Positions 53,505 to 62,380 of a DNA stretch of 64,000 nucleotides are shown piece after piece (positions within the stretch are counted from its first letter, which is position 1; every line of letters begins with the position of its first letter). A model generated the notes under the pieces. It was not told the origin of the DNA and did no database searches. It was given only the letters and a program-made list of their open reading frames with translations. The position numbers and the translations under genes were made by a program. The DNA is taken from the NCBI RefSeq assembly GCF_000024365.1, contig NC_013235.1:3038001-3102000 (forward strand), given 5' to 3'. The DNA is from Nakamurella multipartita DSM 44233 (GTDB lineage: Bacteria; Actinomycetota; Actinomycetes; Mycobacteriales; Nakamurellaceae).

Positions 53505-53523
53505 GTCAAAGATTCTGTACATC
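53505..53523. promoter_or_regulatory. Operator copy 2 of membrane protein/XRE operon
   Basis: 19-bp element GTCAAAGATTCTGTACATC at the predicted transcription start, 47 bp from copy 1 and just before the AGGAG ribosome site (53524-53528). Confidence 0.65.
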
Positions 53524-53533
53524 AGGAGTCCGG

Positions 53534-53971
53534 ATGCCGATCGGCCAGAAGCGTGCCTGGGTCATGATGGTGGCCAGTGCGCTGGCGTACACGGTGTACG
53601 TCGTTGTCCTGCTCACCCGCCGCGACGGCGGGCCGCTCGCCGAGACCGCCTACGTCGCACCGCTGTTGTGGACGGTCGGCGGCAGCGTCGCCGCCACGGT
53701 GCTGGCCGAGATCGTCATCGCGGTCTCGTCCCGACGAGAAGGCAAGTCCGCCTGGCGCACCGACGAACGCGATCGCGAGATCGACCGGTTCGGTGAGCAT
53801 GTCGGGCAGGCCTTTGTCGTGATCGGCGGCCTGGCCGCCCTCGGCCTGGCCATGCTTGAGGCCGGCTACTTCTGGATCGCCAACGTGATCTACCTGGCCT
53901 TCGTGCTCTCGGCCGTGCTCGGCTCGGCCGCCCGGCTGTCGGCCTACCGGCAGAACTTCCAGCCATGGTGA
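53534..53971 (+). CDS. Small four-helix membrane protein, XRE-operon partner
   Basis: 145 residues, four membrane helices in two pairs ([79 protein letters not shown]) joined by a charged loop [19 protein letters not shown]. Possibly DUF2178-like. In many bacteria such a protein is paired with a ~70-residue XRE regulator as here; its function is unknown. ATG 53534 is 5 nt from AGGAG. It overlaps the XRE gene by 7 bp. Confidence 0.8.
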   Translation: MPIGQKRAWVMMVASALAYTVYVVVLLTRRDGGPLAETAYVAPLLWTVGGSVAATVLAEIVIAVSSRREGKSAWRTDERDREIDRFGEHVGQAFVVIGGLAALGLAMLEAGYFWIANVIYLAFVLSAVLGSAARLSAYRQNFQPW

Positions 53972-54186
53972 AACCCACCCGGGTGACGAACTCCATTCGC
54001 GCCCTTCGGTTTGCGGCCGGCGAGATGACCCAGGCCGACCTGGCCGACCGGATCGGCGTCACCCGCCAGACGGTGATCGCCATCGAGCAGGGCCGGTACT
54101 CGCCGTCGCTGGAGATGGCCTTCCGCATCGCCCACGTCTTCGGCGTCGGCCTCGACGCCGTCTTCCAGTACCAACCCGATTCCTGA
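53965..54186 (+). CDS. Short XRE-family helix-turn-helix regulator
   Basis: 73 residues, essentially only a helix-turn-helix: [20 protein letters not shown], then [20 protein letters not shown] and [19 protein letters not shown]. The YgzD/COG1476 type acts as a dimeric repressor. Its start lies inside the membrane protein gene, so the two are cotranslated. The two GTCAA operator copies around the operon promoter are the obvious autoregulatory target (inference). Confidence 0.9.
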   Translation: MVKPTRVTNSIRALRFAAGEMTQADLADRIGVTRQTVIAIEQGRYSPSLEMAFRIAHVFGVGLDAVFQYQPDS

Positions 54187-54235
54187 CCCGATTCCTGACC
54201 CGAACCCGACCCATCCCCAACCCGAGGAGCGCGCC

Positions 54236-55198
54236 ATGAAGGCGATCGTGCAACACCGCTACGGCGGCCCGGAGACCCTGGAGTACGCCGACATCGACCC
54301 GCCCACCCTCGGCCCCGACGACGTGCTGGTCCGGGTCCGGGCCGCGGCCGTGGACGCCGGTGTCCGGCACCTGATGAGCGGTGTCCCCTGGTTGATCCGG
54401 CCGGTGATGGGGCTGCGCCGCCCCCGCCAGCCGGTGCCGGGCATCGACGCCGCCGGGGTGGTCGAGTCCGTCGGCTCCGCCGTCACCGACCTGCGCCCGG
54501 GGGACCCGGTGGTCGGCGCGGTCCGGGGCGCCTACGCCGAACTGGCCCGGGCCCGACGCCAGCGCTGGGTCCGCATCCCCGACGGGATCTCGTTCGACAC
54601 CGCGGCCGCGATCCCGACGTCGGGCACGACCGCCCTGCTCGCGGTCCGGGACACCGGCCGCGTGCGGCCCGGCCAGCGCGTGCTGGTCACCGGCGCCGGC
54701 AGCGGGGTGGGCAGCTACGTGGTGCCCCTGGCGGTCCGCGCCGGAGCCCGGGTCACCGGGATGTGCCGGCCCGAGAAGGCCGACCTGGTGGCCTCTCTCG
54801 GCGCGCAGGAGGTCGTCGGGTACGACCAGCTGACCGGGTCGCGGGATCGCTGGGACGTGATCATCGACATCGCCGGCAACACCGGCCTGACCGGGCTGCG
54901 GCGCCTGCTCACGCCGCGGGGGACCGCCGTCCTGGTCGGGGGGGAGGGCAAGGGTGGCCTGTTCGCCGGCTTCGATCGGCAGCTGCGGGCCCTGCTCGTC
55001 TCGCCGTTCGTTCCGGAAAAGCTCAAGCCGCTGACCGCAGTCACCCGGGCCACCGACCTGGCCGAGCTGCTCACCCTGGTCCAGCAGGGCGAGCTGCGGC
55101 CGGTCGTCGACCGCACCTTCGGCATCGGCGAGGTGGCCGACGCGCTGGCCTACACCTGGTCGGGCAGCGCGGCCGGCAAGGTCGTCATCACGTTCTGA
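54236..55198 (+). CDS. NAD(P)-dependent alcohol dehydrogenase, quinone-reductase-like MDR
   Basis: 320 residues of the medium-chain dehydrogenase superfamily. It starts MKAIVQHRYGGPETLEYADI, has PGIDAAGVVESVGSAVTDL, the cofactor loop VLVTGAGSGVGSYVVPLA and a C-terminal GEVADALAYTWSGSAAGKVV. The structural-zinc Cys cluster of true alcohol dehydrogenases is absent, so it is a zinc-free quinone- or enone-reductase-like member. GAGGAG precedes the ATG. It follows the XRE gene by 49 bp and may belong to that operon. Confidence 0.87.
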   Translation: MKAIVQHRYGGPETLEYADIDPPTLGPDDVLVRVRAAAVDAGVRHLMSGVPWLIRPVMGLRRPRQPVPGIDAAGVVESVGSAVTDLRPGDPVVGAVRGAYAELARARRQRWVRIPDGISFDTAAAIPTSGTTALLAVRDTGRVRPGQRVLVTGAGSGVGSYVVPLAVRAGARVTGMCRPEKADLVASLGAQEVVGYDQLTGSRDRWDVIIDIAGNTGLTGLRRLLTPRGTAVLVGGEGKGGLFAGFDRQLRALLVSPFVPEKLKPLTAVTRATDLAELLTLVQQGELRPVVDRTFGIGEVADALAYTWSGSAAGKVVITF

Positions 55199-55287
55199 CC
55201 CGTCAGGGCCGACCGTCGCGCCCGCCCGATCCTCGGTCCGAGGATTCCCGGGCAGTCGGCCGGGCCGCGCTGCCGGACGATGGGCCG

Positions 55288-57603
55288 ATGCAGATCTCCG
55301 CGCGGAGCCGGGTGGTCACCGGCCTGCTGACCCTGGCCGAGCTGGCCGTTCTCGGCGGGTGCAGCGTATGGGCAGTCACGCCGCCGCCACCCAAGGCCGC
55401 CGATGCCCCGGCCGAGACGTTCAGTGCGAGCCGGGCCTTCACCCACGTCGACCGGATCGGCCGGCAGCTGCACCCGGCCGGGTCGGCCGCCGCCGCCGAC
55501 GTCCGTGACTACCTGGTCGACACCCTGGCCGGGCTGGGCCTGGACCCGCAGGTGCGGGCGGGGATCGGGGCGACCAGCGAACTGGGCGGCCAGTATGCGA
55601 TGGCCGACACCCGCAACGTCGTCGCCCGGATTCCGGGCTCGGCGTCCACCGGGACGCTGATCCTGATGGCCCACTACGACTCGGTGCAGGTCTCGCACGG
55701 CGGCAACGACGACGGGGCCGGGGTGTCCACCCTGCTGGAGATCGCCCGGGCGCTGACCACCGGGCCGGCCCCGGCCAACGACGTGGTGCTGCTGTTCACC
55801 GACGCCGAGGAGGCCTGCCTGTGCGGGGCCGAATCCTTCGTCGCCCACGATCCGCTGGCCGCCGGCCGGGCCGTGGTTCTCAACGTCGAATCCCGGGGGT
55901 CGACCGGCCCGTCGGTGATGTTCGAGACCAGCCCGGGCAACGCCGATCTCGTGTCGGTGTACGGGTCGGCGGTGGACCGGCCGGTGGCCACCAGCCTGGC
56001 CGTCGAGGTGTACCGGATCCTGCCCAACAACACCGATTTCACCCCGTTCCTGGACGCCGGCCGGTTCACCGGGCTCAACTCGGCCTACATCGACGGGTCG
56101 GGGGTGTACCACGCGCCGCAGGACACCCCCGCGTCGATGGACCAGGCGAGCCTGCAGCATGAGGGGGACAACGCGCTGGCCCTGACCCGCGCCCTGGGCG
56201 GCGCCGACCTGACCGAGCTGTCCGCGCCGGCGGCCGGTGACGCCAGCTACTTCCCGGCGCTCGGGCTCCTGGTCCGGTACCCGGGTGGGTGGGTGTGGCC
56301 GCTGGCGATCCTGGCCCTCGGGGCGGTGCTGGCCTCCGCCGCGGTGGCGATCCGGCGCGGCGTGGCTGGCGCCGGTCGGCTGCTGGCCGGTCTGGGCCTG
56401 GCGGTGATCCCGCTGGTCCTGGCTCCGCTGGCGGCCCAGGGGTTCTGGGCGTTGCTGGTGGTGCTGCGGCCCGGTTACGCGAACATGCTCGATCCGTGGT
56501 GGCCGGGCTGGTTCCGGGCGGCGGTGGTGGCCCTGGTCGCCCTGGTCGTGCTGACCTGGTTCGGCCTGCTGCGCCGCCGGATCGGCCCAAGGCCGCTGGT
56601 GATCGGCGCGCTCGGTGTCCTGGCCCTGCTCGCTCTGCTGATGGCCGGGACCGTGCCGGGCGGCTCGTACCTGGCGGCCTGGCCGGCCCTGGCCGGTGGA
56701 CTCGGGGCGCTGGCCACGATGCTCTGGCCGGCCTTCTGGGTCCGGGTCGGGGCCGCGCTGGTGGCCGGCGCGGTGGCGGTGGTCATCCTGGCGCCGACGG
56801 TCTACCTGTTCTTCCCGGCCCTGGGCCTGGCCACCGGCGCGGCCGCGGCCCTGTTCGCGGTCATGCTCGGCCTGGCCCTGCTGCCCGTGCTCGACCTGCT
56901 CTATCCGGCCCCGGACGGCCCCGGTCACCGCCGATGGTCGGCGGCGCCGGCCCTGGCCGCCGGGCTGGCGGTCCTGATCTGCACCGGAATCGGGTTGCGG
57001 GTCGACCATTTCGACCCCGACCATCCCGAACCCGCCGAACTCGCCTACGTTCTGGATGCCGGCTCCGGGCGAGCCACCTGGGTCAGCACCGACACCCGGC
57101 CGGGCGAGTGGGTGAGCCGGTACGTGACGCAACCGGGGTCCGCGGCCGACACCTTCGGCCTGGTGCGCGGTCCGGTGACGGTCGGCCCGGCCCAGGCCGC
57201 CGACCTGCCGGCGCCCCAGGTCAGCGTGCTCACCGACACCAGCTCCGGAGACCGGCGCACCCTGACCCTGCGGATCACCCCGCAACGCGCGGCCACGCAG
57301 CCGGCCCGGCTGATCTACCTCGGACTCTCCGGCGTCCCGGTGCTCGGGGCCAGCCTGCAGGGTCGGGCGGTCCCGGCCGACGAGCTGACCGGGGGACTGT
57401 CGGTGGTGTTCCACGCCCCGCCGCCGGACGGTGTCGAGGTGACCCTCGAGCTCGGCACGAGCGGCCCGGCCACCCTGCGGGTGCTCGACGGCTCGGACGG
57501 ACTCACCGGGCTGCCCGGGTACACGCCGCGGCCGGAGGGGGTGGGCATCGCCGGCTCCCACACCTCGGAGATGGTCGTGGTGGCCCGCACCGTCACGCTG
57601 TGA
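55288..57603 (+). CDS. Membrane-embedded M28 family metallopeptidase
   Basis: 771 residues. One N-terminal membrane helix (VVTGLLTLAELAVLGG) is followed by an external M28 aminopeptidase domain (~50-320). Zinc ligands are seen in LILMAHYDSV (His), GGNDDGAGVSTLLE (Asp), FTDAEEACLCGAE (Glu) and GVYHAPQDTPASMD (His). About eight more helices (~335-570) lead to an external C-terminal beta domain ending MVVVARTVTL. The layout resembles eukaryotic vacuolar and ER M28 membrane proteases. Substrate unknown. ATG 55288; no strong ribosome site. Confidence 0.85.
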   Translation: MQISARSRVVTGLLTLAELAVLGGCSVWAVTPPPPKAADAPAETFSASRAFTHVDRIGRQLHPAGSAAAADVRDYLVDTLAGLGLDPQVRAGIGATSELGGQYAMADTRNVVARIPGSASTGTLILMAHYDSVQVSHGGNDDGAGVSTLLEIARALTTGPAPANDVVLLFTDAEEACLCGAESFVAHDPLAAGRAVVLNVESRGSTGPSVMFETSPGNADLVSVYGSAVDRPVATSLAVEVYRILPNNTDFTPFLDAGRFTGLNSAYIDGSGVYHAPQDTPASMDQASLQHEGDNALALTRALGGADLTELSAPAAGDASYFPALGLLVRYPGGWVWPLAILALGAVLASAAVAIRRGVAGAGRLLAGLGLAVIPLVLAPLAAQGFWALLVVLRPGYANMLDPWWPGWFRAAVVALVALVVLTWFGLLRRRIGPRPLVIGALGVLALLALLMAGTVPGGSYLAAWPALAGGLGALATMLWPAFWVRVGAALVAGAVAVVILAPTVYLFFPALGLATGAAAALFAVMLGLALLPVLDLLYPAPDGPGHRRWSAAPALAAGLAVLICTGIGLRVDHFDPDHPEPAELAYVLDAGSGRATWVSTDTRPGEWVSRYVTQPGSAADTFGLVRGPVTVGPAQAADLPAPQVSVLTDTSSGDRRTLTLRITPQRAATQPARLIYLGLSGVPVLGASLQGRAVPADELTGGLSVVFHAPPPDGVEVTLELGTSGPATLRVLDGSDGLTGLPGYTPRPEGVGIAGSHTSEMVVVARTVTL

Positions 57604-57675
57604 CCGCCGAGCCGGTCCGTACAGTCGTGGGGTCGTCGGCGCGCCGGTGCGTCGACCCCCGCGAACGGAGCCGAC

Positions 57676-58407
57676 ATGCGCATCCCGGGACCTGGCGACG
57701 TGCTCCGGGTGGCCGCCCAGTCGTTCGAGGCGGCCCAGGTCGCGATCGGCCTGGTGCCCCGCCTGGTGACCATGGTCGCCGACGTGGAGGCGCTGATCCG
57801 GCGGGTTCAGGTGCTGGTCGGCCAGATCGAGGCGATCCCGGTGCGGGTCAACGCGACGATCGATCGGGTGCACGAGATCCAGGCCGGCGTGGACGATGTC
57901 CGTCGCAACGCCGCGGTCCTGGTCGGGCGTACCGCCGACGTGGTCGAGGACGCGGCGGCGCTCACCGCCCGGGTGCAGCCGATCCTGGCCGCCTACGAGC
58001 CGGTCCTGCAGACGCTGCAGCCGGTGGTCGCCCGGCTGGCCGCGACCACCAGCCCGCAGGAGATCGACGCCGTCGTCTCGTTGATCGACATGCTGCCGAC
58101 GATCGTCGGCAAGCTGGACCGTGACATCCTGCCCGTGCTGGACACGCTGGCCACGGTGGCGCCGGACCTGCGCGATCTGCTGGATGTGTCCAAGGAGCTC
58201 AACGAGTTGATCGGCGCGGTGCCGGGTCTGGGCCGGGTGAAAAAGCGCATCGAGGAACGCCAGCAGGACCAGGACGACTACCGGGCCGACGAGGAGCCGC
58301 CGGCCGCCCCGGACCGGGGCTCGGACCATCCGGTCGACGGGGTGCCCGCGGATGCCGACGCGACACCCACCGAGGTCGGTGCGGCCGATCCGTCGGCGGT
58401 GCGCTGA
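57676..58407 (+). CDS. Long-helical (coiled-coil) protein, unknown function
   Basis: 243 residues, almost entirely heptad-like helix from residue 10 to ~195 (VEALIRRVQVLVGQIEAIPV; VDDVRRNAAVLVGRTADVVE; PVLDTLATVAPDLRDLLDVS). The last ~45 residues are acidic and disordered. No membrane helix or enzyme motif. Similar helical proteins occur in mycobacteria without known function. ATG 57676 follows GGAG. Its last 130 bp overlap the convergent amidohydrolase gene, mostly in the disordered tails of both. Confidence 0.7.
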   Translation: MRIPGPGDVLRVAAQSFEAAQVAIGLVPRLVTMVADVEALIRRVQVLVGQIEAIPVRVNATIDRVHEIQAGVDDVRRNAAVLVGRTADVVEDAAALTARVQPILAAYEPVLQTLQPVVARLAATTSPQEIDAVVSLIDMLPTIVGKLDRDILPVLDTLATVAPDLRDLLDVSKELNELIGAVPGLGRVKKRIEERQQDQDDYRADEEPPAAPDRGSDHPVDGVPADADATPTEVGAADPSAVR

Positions 58408-59663
58408 TCGCGACGGTGCACCACCACCCCGGCTTGCAGGACCAGATCCAGGTGCCGGTCGGGGTCCACCAGCACGTCGACGTCCAGAAGCGGATCGGCG
58501 TTGAGGACCAGCAGGTCGGCGGCGGCGCCGGGAGCGAGCACACCCAGCGTGCCGGCCCGGCCGACCAACTCGGCGGCGACCACGGTCGCCGATCGGATGA
58601 CATCGATGACCGGTTGCACCTGCGCGCGCAGCGCGAACTCCTGCAGCTGATGCCGGTGCATGCCGCCGAGCAGATCCGACCCGTAGACCAGGTTGACCCC
58701 GGCCTGGTGCGCCCGGCCGAGGGCGGCCAGGCCGTGATCGAGGACGTCGTCCACCTTCGCCCAGCTCGCGGCGGACAGGCCGTGGTCGGGGCCCTCCCGC
58801 TTGAGCGCCCAGTAGGTGACCAGAGTCGGCACCAGGAACGCATCGTGCTCGCCGAGCAGGTCCAGGCTCTCCTGGTCGAGCAGGTTGCCGTGTTCGATGC
58901 TGCGGACGCCGGCCCGTAGGGCCCGGTTGATCGCCCGCGCGGTGTAGGCGTGGGCCGCGACGTACCGGTTGGCGGCCTGAGCTTCCTGCACCACCGCGGT
59001 GATCTCCGGCACCGAGTACTGGGTGGAGTCGATTCGGTCGGTGGGCGAGGCCACGCCGCCGGAGGCCATGATCTTGATGTGGTCGGCGCCCTTGCGCAGT
59101 TCCGTGCGCGCCGCGACCCGGACCGCGTCCACCCCGTCGGCGACCACCCCGATGCCGCAACTGGTTCCGGACGCCGCCGGTTGGTCCTCGCCGGGCAGGC
59201 GCATGTCGCTGTGCCCCCCGGTCTGGCTCAGGGCGTGCCCGCAGATGAACAGCCGTGGTCCCGGCAGCAGACCCTCGCGGTGGGCGCGCGCGTGCCCGTG
59301 ATCGGCGCCGGACATGTCGCGGACGCTGGTGAAGCCCCGGCTCAGCATGCCGCGCATGATCCGGGCGGTGTGCGCATGGACGTAGGAAGCGGGTAGCCGC
59401 TCCAGGTCGCGCAGCTCGGCCGACAGGGCGGTGACATGCACGTGCCCGTCGATCAAGCCGGGCACCAGATACCGGCCGGTCACGTCGATCACCGCGGCTG
59501 ATCGGACCGTCCCGCCGGGTTCGGCCGGCCGGTCGTCGACCCGGGTGATCACATCGGTGATCACGCCGTCGGCGATGCCGATGTCGGCCCGGCGCCAGGT
59601 CCCGGCGACGACGTCGAGCACCTGACCACCGCGCAGGACGGTGCCGGGCCGCTCGGCCGGCAT
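58278..59663 (-). CDS. Amidohydrolase family protein (prolidase/imidazolonepropionase-like)
   Basis: 461 residues. A TIM-barrel metal-dependent hydrolase: LVPGLIDGHVHVTALSA (HxH), HIKIMASGGVASP (bridging Lys), YVAAHAYTARA and RSIEHGNLLD (His ligands), and VYGSDLLGGMHRHQLQ (catalytic Asp). It fits the group of Xaa-Pro dipeptidases and organophosphate- or imidazolone-type hydrolases. The conserved protein ends near VVVHRRDQ; the last ~45 residues are Ser/Ala-rich and overlap the convergent gene. Its ATG overlaps the VOC stop (TGATG): third gene of the acdS operon. Confidence 0.88.
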   Translation of the reverse strand: MPAERPGTVLRGGQVLDVVAGTWRRADIGIADGVITDVITRVDDRPAEPGGTVRSAAVIDVTGRYLVPGLIDGHVHVTALSAELRDLERLPASYVHAHTARIMRGMLSRGFTSVRDMSGADHGHARAHREGLLPGPRLFICGHALSQTGGHSDMRLPGEDQPAASGTSCGIGVVADGVDAVRVAARTELRKGADHIKIMASGGVASPTDRIDSTQYSVPEITAVVQEAQAANRYVAAHAYTARAINRALRAGVRSIEHGNLLDQESLDLLGEHDAFLVPTLVTYWALKREGPDHGLSAASWAKVDDVLDHGLAALGRAHQAGVNLVYGSDLLGGMHRHQLQEFALRAQVQPVIDVIRSATVVAAELVGRAGTLGVLAPGAAADLLVLNADPLLDVDVLVDPDRHLDLVLQAGVVVHRRDQRTADGSAAPTSVGVASASAGTPSTGWSEPRSGAAGGSSSAR

Positions 59664-60085
59664 CAGGCGACGAACAGACAGAACGGGTGCCCGGCCGGAT
59701 CGGCCAGCACGAACAGCGGTTCGGCCGGACCGGTCGAGCGATCGGCCAGCTCGCGGGCGCCCAGGGCCAGCGCCCGTTCCCGGTGCCGGCGCAACTGCGC
59801 CACCGTGGGCACGGTGGTGTCCAAGTGCAGCATCTGCGGCCGGGGCCCGTCCGGCCAGGTCGGCGGCGCGAAGTCCGAGACCTGTTGGAAGGCCAGGGCT
59901 CGGGTGCCGTCGGGATGCAGCAGCACCAACCAGTCGGGGTCCGGGTCCGCGCCGCCGGGCTCGTCGCCCGGGCGGTAGCGCAGGCCGAACAGCTCCCGGT
60001 AGAACTCGGCCGACGCCCGGACGTCCGGGCAATCGAGCACGGTCTGCCGGATCTGCGGGTAGGTCCCGGTCGGGGAGCCGGTCAT
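59663..60085 (-). CDS. VOC (glyoxalase/dioxygenase fold) family protein
   Basis: 140 residues, two beta-alpha-beta-beta-beta modules. [20 protein letters not shown] is the typical first module and MLHLDTTV plus [15 protein letters not shown] the second, including the usual metal His and Glu region. Activity unknown. It overlaps acdS by 4 bp and the amidohydrolase by 1 bp, so it is translated between them in one operon. Confidence 0.85.
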   Translation of the reverse strand: MTGSPTGTYPQIRQTVLDCPDVRASAEFYRELFGLRYRPGDEPGGADPDPDWLVLLHPDGTRALAFQQVSDFAPPTWPDGPRPQMLHLDTTVPTVAQLRRHRERALALGARELADRSTGPAEPLFVLADPAGHPFCLFVA

Positions 60086-61089
60086 CCGAAGATCCCCGAG
60101 TAGGCGTTGAGGGCCGGCTGCCCGCCCAGGTGGGCGTAGAGCACCGTCGACCCGGCGTCGATCTCGCCCTGGCGGACCAGGTCGATCAGCCCGGCCATCG
60201 ACTTGCCCTCGTACACCGGGTCGATGATCATCCCCTCCAGCCGTCCGGTGAGGGTGATCGCGTCGACGGTCGACGGCACCGGGATGCCGTACTTGTCGCC
60301 GGCCCAGCCCGCCAAGACGGTGATCTCGTCCTCGCGCAGCTCGCGTCCCAAGCCGATCAACGCGGCCGTGCTGCGGGCGATCCGGGCCACCTGGTCGCGG
60401 GTCTGGTCGATCGTGGCCGACGCATCGATGCCCAGCACCCGGCGGGGACGGTCCTGGCCGGCGAAGCCGGCGATCATCCCGGCCTGGGTGGAGCCGGTCA
60501 CGCTGCAGACGACGACGGTGTCGAAGAAAACCCCCAACTCGGCCTCCTGCCGGGCCACCTCGTCGGCCCAGTTGGCGAACCCGAGCCCGCCCAACCGGTG
60601 GTCGGAGGCTCCGGCCGGGATCGCATAGGGCACCCCACCGGCGCGCCGTACATCGTCCAACGCCCGCTGCCAGCTGTCCTTGAACTCGATGCCGAACCCG
60701 GACGGATCGAGTCGGACGTCGGCGCCCATGATCCGCGAGAGCAGGATGTTGCCGACCCGGTCGTTGACCGGGTCGTCCCAGTCGACCCACTTCTCCTGGA
60801 CCAGAACAGCTTTGAGCCCCAACTTAGCCGCGACCGCGGCGACCTGGCGGGTGTGGTTGGACTGCACACCGCCGATGGAGACCAGGGTGTCGGCGCCCTG
60901 GGCGAGGGCGTCGGGGACCAGGTACTCGAGCTTGCGCGTCTTGTTGCCGCCGTAGGCCAGCCCGGAGTTGACGTCCTCGCGTTTGGCCCAGATCGAGGGA
61001 CCGCCGAGGTGCTCGGAGAGCCGGTCCAGCCGGTGCACCGGGCTGGGGCCGAACAGCAGCGGATACCGGGGGAAGTCGTCCAGCGCCAT
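60082..61089 (-). CDS. acdS: 1-aminocyclopropane-1-carboxylate deaminase AcdS
   Basis: 335-residue PLP enzyme splitting ACC, the plant ethylene precursor, to ammonia and 2-oxobutanoate. Very close to Pseudomonas Acd[24 protein letters not shown] Lys in [44 protein letters not shown]. The residues separating ACC deaminase from D-cysteine desulfhydrase are kept: Tyr-Glu in DPVYEGKSM and Leu in [17 protein letters not shown] 61089 has TAGAGT 6 nt upstream, so a leaderless transcript. Heads acdS-VOC-amidohydrolase; no AcdR regulator adjoins. Confidence 0.95.
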   Translation of the reverse strand: MALDDFPRYPLLFGPSPVHRLDRLSEHLGGPSIWAKREDVNSGLAYGGNKTRKLEYLVPDALAQGADTLVSIGGVQSNHTRQVAAVAAKLGLKAVLVQEKWVDWDDPVNDRVGNILLSRIMGADVRLDPSGFGIEFKDSWQRALDDVRRAGGVPYAIPAGASDHRLGGLGFANWADEVARQEAELGVFFDTVVVCSVTGSTQAGMIAGFAGQDRPRRVLGIDASATIDQTRDQVARIARSTAALIGLGRELREDEITVLAGWAGDKYGIPVPSTVDAITLTGRLEGMIIDPVYEGKSMAGLIDLVRQGEIDAGSTVLYAHLGGQPALNAYSGIFG

Positions 61090-61095
61090 CGGCGC

Positions 61096-61101
61096 ACTCT
61101 A
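61096..61101 (-). promoter_or_regulatory. acdS operon -10 box, leaderless type
   Basis: TAGAGT on the minus strand, 6 nt, ATG at 61089. Confidence 0.55.
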
Positions 61102-61144
61102 TGTCCGGTGACCCCGGACGCACGACCCCCAGACCCGCCCGCGG

Positions 61145-61564
61145 TCAGGCCTGGGCGCCGGCGATGTTGACCAGCCAGCTGACGCCGAACTTGTCGGTGA
61201 GCATGCCGAAGGTGTCCCCCCAGGGCGCCTTGTCCAGCGGGGCGGTGACCGTCGCCCCGTCGCTCAGGCCCTGCCAGAAACCCGTGAGCTGGTCCTCGTC
61301 CTCCGCGCCGCCGGACAGCGAGATCGAGCCGTTGGCGTTCTCGGTGAACGGCATCTCCGCGGGCACGTCGGCCCCCATCAAGGTCAGGATCGGCGAGACC
61401 AGCTGGCTGTGCATGATCAGGTTCTCCTCCTCGGGGGCAACCGGCATGCCGAACTCCTTGAAGGTGCTTGCGGTCAGCTCGCCGCCGAAGACCGACTGGT
61501 AGAACTCCATGGCCGAGCGGGCCGAGCCACGCCAGTTCAGGTAGGGGTTGAGGGTGATCGTCAT
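61145..61564 (-). CDS. PhnB-like VOC family protein
   Basis: 139 residues. LNPYLNWRGSARSAMEFYQS and VFGGELTASTFKEFGMP open the protein, and PWGDTFGMLTDKFGVSWLVN closes it. This is the PhnB/YdhR-like VOC subgroup often labelled 3-demethylubiquinone methyltransferase-like, with no proven reaction. ATG 61564 has AAGGAA upstream. It lies 55 bp ahead of acdS on the same strand but acdS has its own promoter. Confidence 0.87.
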   Translation of the reverse strand: MTITLNPYLNWRGSARSAMEFYQSVFGGELTASTFKEFGMPVAPEEENLIMHSQLVSPILTLMGADVPAEMPFTENANGSISLSGGAEDEDQLTGFWQGLSDGATVTAPLDKAPWGDTFGMLTDKFGVSWLVNIAGAQA

Positions 61565-61697
61565 CGGTGTTCCTTCCGTCGCGGGTGCGGTCGCGGGGGT
61601 GGACCGTCGCCGGGGACGGTACTCATCGGGTCCGACAATGCGAATTTTCCGGCGTTCGTCCGGTATGACGCGGGCCCGGACCGGGTCCGGCCGCCCG

Positions 61698-61703
61698 TAC
61701 CCT
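61698..61703 (+). promoter_or_regulatory. -10 box of 61710 gene, leaderless type
   Basis: TACCCT, 6 nt, GTG at 61710. Confidence 0.5.
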
Positions 61704-61709
61704 CGTCGG

Positions 61710-62072
61710 GTGCTCCGGGTTGCGGTGGGAATCGTCGGCTACGCGGCGGTGGCCGCGCTGTTCCTGCCGTTCACCTGGCCGGCCCTGCTGGCGACGGTGC
61801 TGCCGCTGGTCGTCGCCGGCGGGTACGCGCTGCGCCGCCCCGCCCGGCCACCGGCGCCGGCGCCGTCCTGGCGACGGATCGCCCCGTGGGCCGTCGTCCT
61901 GGCCGCCGGCATCGGCTGGGAGCTGATGGCCCTGTTCCGCTCGCCGCGGGCGGACTACCCGACGATCAGCTCGATCGTCAGCCCGCTGGCCGCCGGCCAG
62001 TGGTGGTTCCGGTTCCTCGGCTACCTGCTCTGGCTCGCTGCCGGCACGGCACTGGTCCGGCGATGGGCGTGA
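61710..62072 (+). CDS. Small membrane protein, unknown
   Basis: 120 residues with four hydrophobic segments (VAVGIVGYAAVAALFLPFTW; LLATVLPLVVAGGYAL; IAPWAVVLAAGIGWELMALF; WFRFLGYLLWLAAGTALV) and an Arg/Pro-rich cytosolic loop. No motif recognised. The leaderless GTG at 61710 matches the first hydrophobic segment. Overlaps the next gene by 10 bp, so the two probably act together. Confidence 0.72.
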   Translation: MLRVAVGIVGYAAVAALFLPFTWPALLATVLPLVVAGGYALRRPARPPAPAPSWRRIAPWAVVLAAGIGWELMALFRSPRADYPTISSIVSPLAAGQWWFRFLGYLLWLAAGTALVRRWA

Positions 62073-62269
62073 AGCAGGTGTTCCTGGCCGGCTACCTGCT
62101 GATCGGGATCGCGCTGGCGTTGCTGATGCTGCTCTCGCACCGCCGGCCCACGGCCGTGGCCCGCGTCTCCGAGATGGCGGATGCGGCGACCCGGCGACGC
62201 CTGGGCCGGGTCATCGTGCTCGTCGTCTGGTGGTGGATGGGGTGGCATTTCCTGGTCCGATCAGCGTGA
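62063..62269 (+). CDS. Small two-helix membrane protein, DUF6186-like
   Basis: 68 residues: a first helix (VFLAGYLLIGIALALLMLLS), a basic loop RRPTAVARVSEMADAATRRR and a second helix ending in VVWWWMGWHFLVRSA. The Trp-rich WxGWHxxxR end resembles the actinobacterial DUF6186 family. Function unknown. ATG 62063 lies inside the upstream membrane protein gene. Confidence 0.7.
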   Translation: MGVKQVFLAGYLLIGIALALLMLLSHRRPTAVARVSEMADAATRRRLGRVIVLVVWWWMGWHFLVRSA

Positions 62270-62380
62270 TCCGGCGACCGGGTGAGTGGCTTCACAGTTG
62301 TTTCGGGCATCTTTCGCACGGGTCACGACGTCGTTACTAGTGGGTCGAAAAACGACTCGTGCATTCGAAGGAGCAACACG

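Noticed and set aside
55150..59160. A ~1300-codon minus-strand frame opposite the M28 and helical-protein genes
   Set aside because: Shadow of well-supported plus-strand genes and composition typical of antisense GC-rich sequence.
62282..62380. N-terminal extension of the 49-residue protein to 82 residues
   Set aside because: The upstream part has different composition, and an AAGGAG site lies just before ATG 62381, favouring the short form.
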